NCBI GenBank assembly: GCA_025997455.1
Contig: BNUP01000048.1
Coordinates: 1-15,615 of the forward strand
DNA: 15,615 bases
Direction: 5' to 3'
Source of the DNA: Fibrobacterales bacterium
GTDB lineage: Bacteria; Fibrobacterota; Fibrobacteria; Fibrobacterales; Fibrobacteraceae
Every line of letters begins with the position of its first letter. Position 1 is the stretch's first letter. The notes beneath the pieces are model-generated. The model was not told the origin of the DNA and made no database searches. It saw only the letters and a program-made list of their open reading frames with translations. The position numbers and the translations under genes were made by a program. Shown in pieces: positions 13,069 through 15,615 of the stretch.

Positions 13069-14543
13069 ACTCACAACTCAGTGCAGTTTATGAGACAATA
13101 GGTTTGGAACTGCCGAGCAAAGAAATAGACCTTTCGCTTTATACAGATGCCTCATCGCTTTATAAACACAGTCCGAGTGAGCGAATTGCGGCGGGACTTA
13201 TGGCGTTTGTTCAGAGTGTTTTAGATTCAAGCGCAAGCGTAGAAAAAATTGACAGGGCATTTATAGAATCGCAGGTAGCGTGGATAGATAAAATTGTGAG
13301 CGAACAGTTGGATGCTATTATGCACGACCCGACTTTTCAACAGTTGGAATCGGCGTGGCGCGGATTACATTTTTTGGCACAGAGAACCGATTTTAGAAAA
13401 AATGTAAAAATTGAATTTTTGAATGCTGACAAGCAGTCTATTGCAAATGATTTTGAGGATTCGCCCGAAATTATTCAAAGCGGACTTTATCGCCATATTT
13501 ACAGCGATGAATACGATACTCCGGGCGGTGAACCATACGCGGCTATGATTGCTAATTTTGAATTTGACAGCAGTGCGGGCGATATAGAGTTATTGCAAAA
13601 TATTTCTTCGGTTTCGGCAGCCTCACATTGCCTTTTTGTGTCATCTGTGGGGTCGAAATTTTTTGGGAAATCCGATATAGGTGATTTGCCGAAGATTGAT
13701 GATTTGGAAAATTATATGGAACGGGCGGAATATACCAAGTGGCGAGCCTTCCGCAAAACAGATGACTCTCGGTATATAGGTTTAACTCTGCCGAGATTTC
13801 TTTTGAGAAGTCCTTACGGAGAAAATAAAAATGCGAGGGGTTTCAATTATACGGAATCGGTTATAGGAGAAGAGCACGAAAAATATTTATGGGGAAATTC
13901 CTCTTTTGCATTTGCCGCAAATATGGTGCGTTCATTTCAGGATAACGGTTGGTGTGTGCAAATTAGAGGACCGGAAAGCGGAGGAAAAGTTGAGGACTTG
14001 CCTATCCACTTTTTTAATTCGGGTAAGGGAGCACAAGCGAAAATTCCAACCGAGATTTTGATTCCCGAAACACGAGAATTTGAATTTGCCAAGCAGGGTT
14101 TTATTCCGCTTAGTTTTTACAAGAATCGAGACTATGCTTGTTTTTTCTCGGCAAATTCCGCACAAAAACCCGATGAATACGATGATCCGCAGGCAACGGC
14201 AAATTCGAGGGTGAATGCAAGATTGCCTTATATATTTTTGACTGCACGACTTGCACATTACTTAAAGGTTTTGCAGAGAGAAAATATTGGAGCGAGCAAG
14301 AGTGCCGGAGTTTTGGAATCGGAATTGAATAATTGGATAAAGGGTTTGGTAACGGAAATGAAAAATCCCGGTCCCGAATTAGCGGCAACACATCCTTTGA
14401 GTTACGGGAATGTTAGCGTTTCTGAAAATATCGATAATCCCGGATTTTACAAGGTTATTTTATCGGTGGTTCCGCATTTTCAAGTTGAGGGCGTAGATGT
14501 AAATCTCTCGCTTGTATCTAAAATGCCGGCAGGGAAACAGTAA
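13065..14543 (+). CDS. tssC: T6SS contractile sheath large subunit TssC (VipB)
   Basis: Large sheath subunit of 492 residues, the family's normal size. The family helix IDRAFIESQVAWIDKIVSEQLD (62-83, read in part) and the motif HDPTFQQLESAWRGLHFL (87-104) are present. They are followed by GGEPYAAMIANFEF, SAASHCLFVSSVGSKFF, the PRFLLRSPYG segment, and a C-terminal part with RLAHYLKVLQRENIG and FQVEGVDVNLSLVSKMP. It has a strong AAGGAGG ribosome site at 13054-13060 and overlaps the tssB stop by 4 bases. The operon ends here: rmlB on the other strand ends 7 bases further on, so hcp and other T6SS genes do not follow. Confidence 0.96.
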   Translation: MNSQLSAVYETIGLELPSKEIDLSLYTDASSLYKHSPSERIAAGLMAFVQSVLDSSASVEKIDRAFIESQVAWIDKIVSEQLDAIMHDPTFQQLESAWRGLHFLAQRTDFRKNVKIEFLNADKQSIANDFEDSPEIIQSGLYRHIYSDEYDTPGGEPYAAMIANFEFDSSAGDIELLQNISSVSAASHCLFVSSVGSKFFGKSDIGDLPKIDDLENYMERAEYTKWRAFRKTDDSRYIGLTLPRFLLRSPYGENKNARGFNYTESVIGEEHEKYLWGNSSFAFAANMVRSFQDNGWCVQIRGPESGGKVEDLPIHFFNSGKGAQAKIPTEILIPETREFEFAKQGFIPLSFYKNRDYACFFSANSAQKPDEYDDPQATANSRVNARLPYIFLTARLAHYLKVLQRENIGASKSAGVLESELNNWIKGLVTEMKNPGPELAATHPLSYGNVSVSENIDNPGFYKVILSVVPHFQVEGVDVNLSLVSKMPAGKQ

Positions 14544-14550
14544 CATTATC

Positions 14551-15525
14551 TCATTTAATTAGAGGTTTCCACCAAACCTCATTTTCCTTATACCATTTCA
14601 CAGTTTCGGGTAAGCCGGTTGCAAAAGTATATTTTGGCGACCAGCCGAGTTCGGTTCTAATTCGGGTGGCATCAATTGCGTAACGCAAATCGTGTCCCAA
14701 TCGGTCGGTTACAAATTCAATTTTGCTCTCGTCAAAACCCATAATTTTTACGAGTTCGCGTGCGATGTCTATGTTTTTCCACTCGTTATTTCCGCCGATG
14801 TTATACACTCTTCCCGCAACGCCCTTTTCGAGTGCAAGCAAAATTCCGCGACAATGATCTTCGGTGTGCAGCCAATCGCGAATATTTAAGCCCTTCCCAT
14901 AAACAGGAATTTTTTTATCGCGAATTAAATTTGTGACCGCAAGAGGAATCAGTTTTTCAGGAAATTGATATGGACCGTAATTATTGGAACAACGGGTGAT
15001 CACCGTATCGAGTTTATAGGTTTCGTGCCACGCACGCACAAGTAAATCCGCACTCGCTTTTGAGGCACTATACGGACTATTCGGTGCAAGAGGCGTGTCT
15101 TCCGTGAAAAAACCTGTTTCGCCAAGCGAACCATAAACCTCATCTGTGCTGACCTGCAAATGTCGAATTTTTTGTTCCTGTGCAAATTTGAGAAGAGTCA
15201 TTGTGCCTTCAACATTTGTTCGAACGAACACTCCGGGATTTTTTATTGAATTATCAACATGACTTTCCGCCGCAAAATGCACAATAGCATCCGGCTTTCC
15301 GTTCGGGAGCAAGTCCGCCGCCTTTTGCACTGCATTTTCGTCGGTTATATTTCCCTGAAAAAATTTGTAATGCTGATTATTTTCAACGCCACGCAGATTT
15401 TCACGATTTCCCGCGTATGTGAGCAAATCCAAATTTGAGATGTGCCAATCGGGTCGTTCTTTCAAAACAAGCCGAACAAAATTCGCACCAATAAAACCAC
15501 AGCAACCGGTAACTAATATATTCAC
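14551..15525 (-). CDS. rmlB: dTDP-glucose 4,6-dehydratase (RmlB)
   Basis: Converts dTDP-glucose to dTDP-4-keto-6-deoxyglucose with bound NAD+, the second step to dTDP-rhamnose and related sugars of surface polysaccharides. The 324-residue product has the Rossmann motif TGCCGFIG (6-13), HFAAESHVD (83-91), the STDEVYG segment (126-132, with the Thr-Asp-Glu of dehydratases) and the catalytic YSASK (152-156). It also has RCSNNYGPYQFPEKLIP and YNIGGNNE, all typical of RmlB rather than of other epimerases. It is slightly shorter than most (340-360). Translation begins at GTG 15525 without a Shine-Dalgarno, 4 bases after a promoter-like box. No other rml gene is visible in the window. Confidence 0.94.
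   Translation of the reverse strand: MNILVTGCCGFIGANFVRLVLKERPDWHISNLDLLTYAGNRENLRGVENNQHYKFFQGNITDENAVQKAADLLPNGKPDAIVHFAAESHVDNSIKNPGVFVRTNVEGTMTLLKFAQEQKIRHLQVSTDEVYGSLGETGFFTEDTPLAPNSPYSASKASADLLVRAWHETYKLDTVITRCSNNYGPYQFPEKLIPLAVTNLIRDKKIPVYGKGLNIRDWLHTEDHCRGILLALEKGVAGRVYNIGGNNEWKNIDIARELVKIMGFDESKIEFVTDRLGHDLRYAIDATRIRTELGWSPKYTFATGLPETVKWYKENEVWWKPLIK
14562..14580. terminator. Hairpin within the rmlB end, after tssC
   Basis: GAGGTTT (14562-14568) and AAACCTC (14574-14580) form a perfect 7-base stem with a 5-base loop, 18 bases after the tssC stop. It lies inside the last codons of convergent rmlB. It may help stop transcripts of the T6SS operon, though no T run follows directly. Confidence 0.35.
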
Positions 15526-15529
15526 GGGA

Positions 15530-15541
15530 GGAAAGGTAGTT
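15530..15541 (-). promoter_or_regulatory. Promoter-like box upstream of rmlB
   Basis: AACTACCTTTCC on the minus strand, 4 bases before the GTG start, a variant of the TTTCTAC(A/C)TTCC box. Confidence 0.4.
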
Positions 15542-15615
15542 AATTTTAGAGTAAAGAGAAGAGAGTAGAGAGTAATAACTTTTCACTTTCCACTTTCAAC
15601 TTTACACTCTATTCC
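15542..15615. repeat. Low-complexity ACTCT/TTTAC repeat upstream of rmlB
   Basis: Degenerate tandem words (AGAGTAAAGAG, GAGTAGAGAG, CACTTTCCACTTTC) run to the window edge. Its reverse complement contains AAAGTTATTACTCTCTACTC, which also occurs at about 5152-5171, so the two intergenic regions share a core and not merely a composition. Confidence 0.65.

Overview
The window reads as chromosome from a Gram-negative, moderately AT-rich bacterium: an RseP-type protease, an outer-membrane barrel, many Sec signal peptides and a type VI secretion (T6SS) locus. Three hints point to the Fibrobacterota or another FCB-group lineage: a cenC-like carbohydrate-binding module, a recurrent TAnnTT-type box (compare the TAnnTTTG box of Bacteroidota) just upstream of operon-first genes, and the RelE/antitoxin subtype. 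This placement is an inference and no marker here proves it.

Layout. 1-497 (-): start of rseP, cut by the window edge. 755-2975 (+): ispG, coaD and an outer-membrane barrel gene, overlapping or touching. 3074-3802 (+): secreted glutaminyl-peptide cyclotransferase. 3961-5079 (-): AI-2E/PerM-type permease. 5282-6500 (+): an unknown exported protein and a CBM4_9-like protein. 6723-7571 (-): EamA-type transporter. 7953-8385 (-): antitoxin and a RelE-type toxin that has lost its middle. 8549-14543 (+): a T6SS operon of two unknown exported proteins, tssK, an unusual tssL, tssB and tssC, all tightly packed. 14551-15525 (-): rmlB.

The T6SS block is the most interesting coding region. The 604-residue 'TssL' has a DotU domain, then a cytoplasmic stretch resembling a shrunken and degenerate IcmF NTPase domain, one membrane segment, and a periplasmic part resembling the C-terminus of TssM. 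I read it as a compact TssL-TssM fusion, with two new small envelope proteins encoded upstream. No full-length tssM and no recognisable tssJ are present in the window, and other T6SS genes (hcp, vgrG, clpV, tssA/E/F/G) must lie elsewhere if the system works.

The intergenic DNA is equally organised. Two of the three divergent gene pairs seen or implied (rseP/ispG and permease/5282) are separated by low-complexity arms with G-quadruplex potential, in the second case as a near-perfect palindrome that includes both promoters; the low-complexity type recurs upstream of rmlB. Gene ends carry a different element of about 150 bp, present three times, predicted to fold into three hairpins with compensatory changes between copies. 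The third copy is interrupted by three tandem 58-60 bp units whose end stems differ in sequence but remain paired. That array looks like a mobile or structured-RNA module I cannot name.
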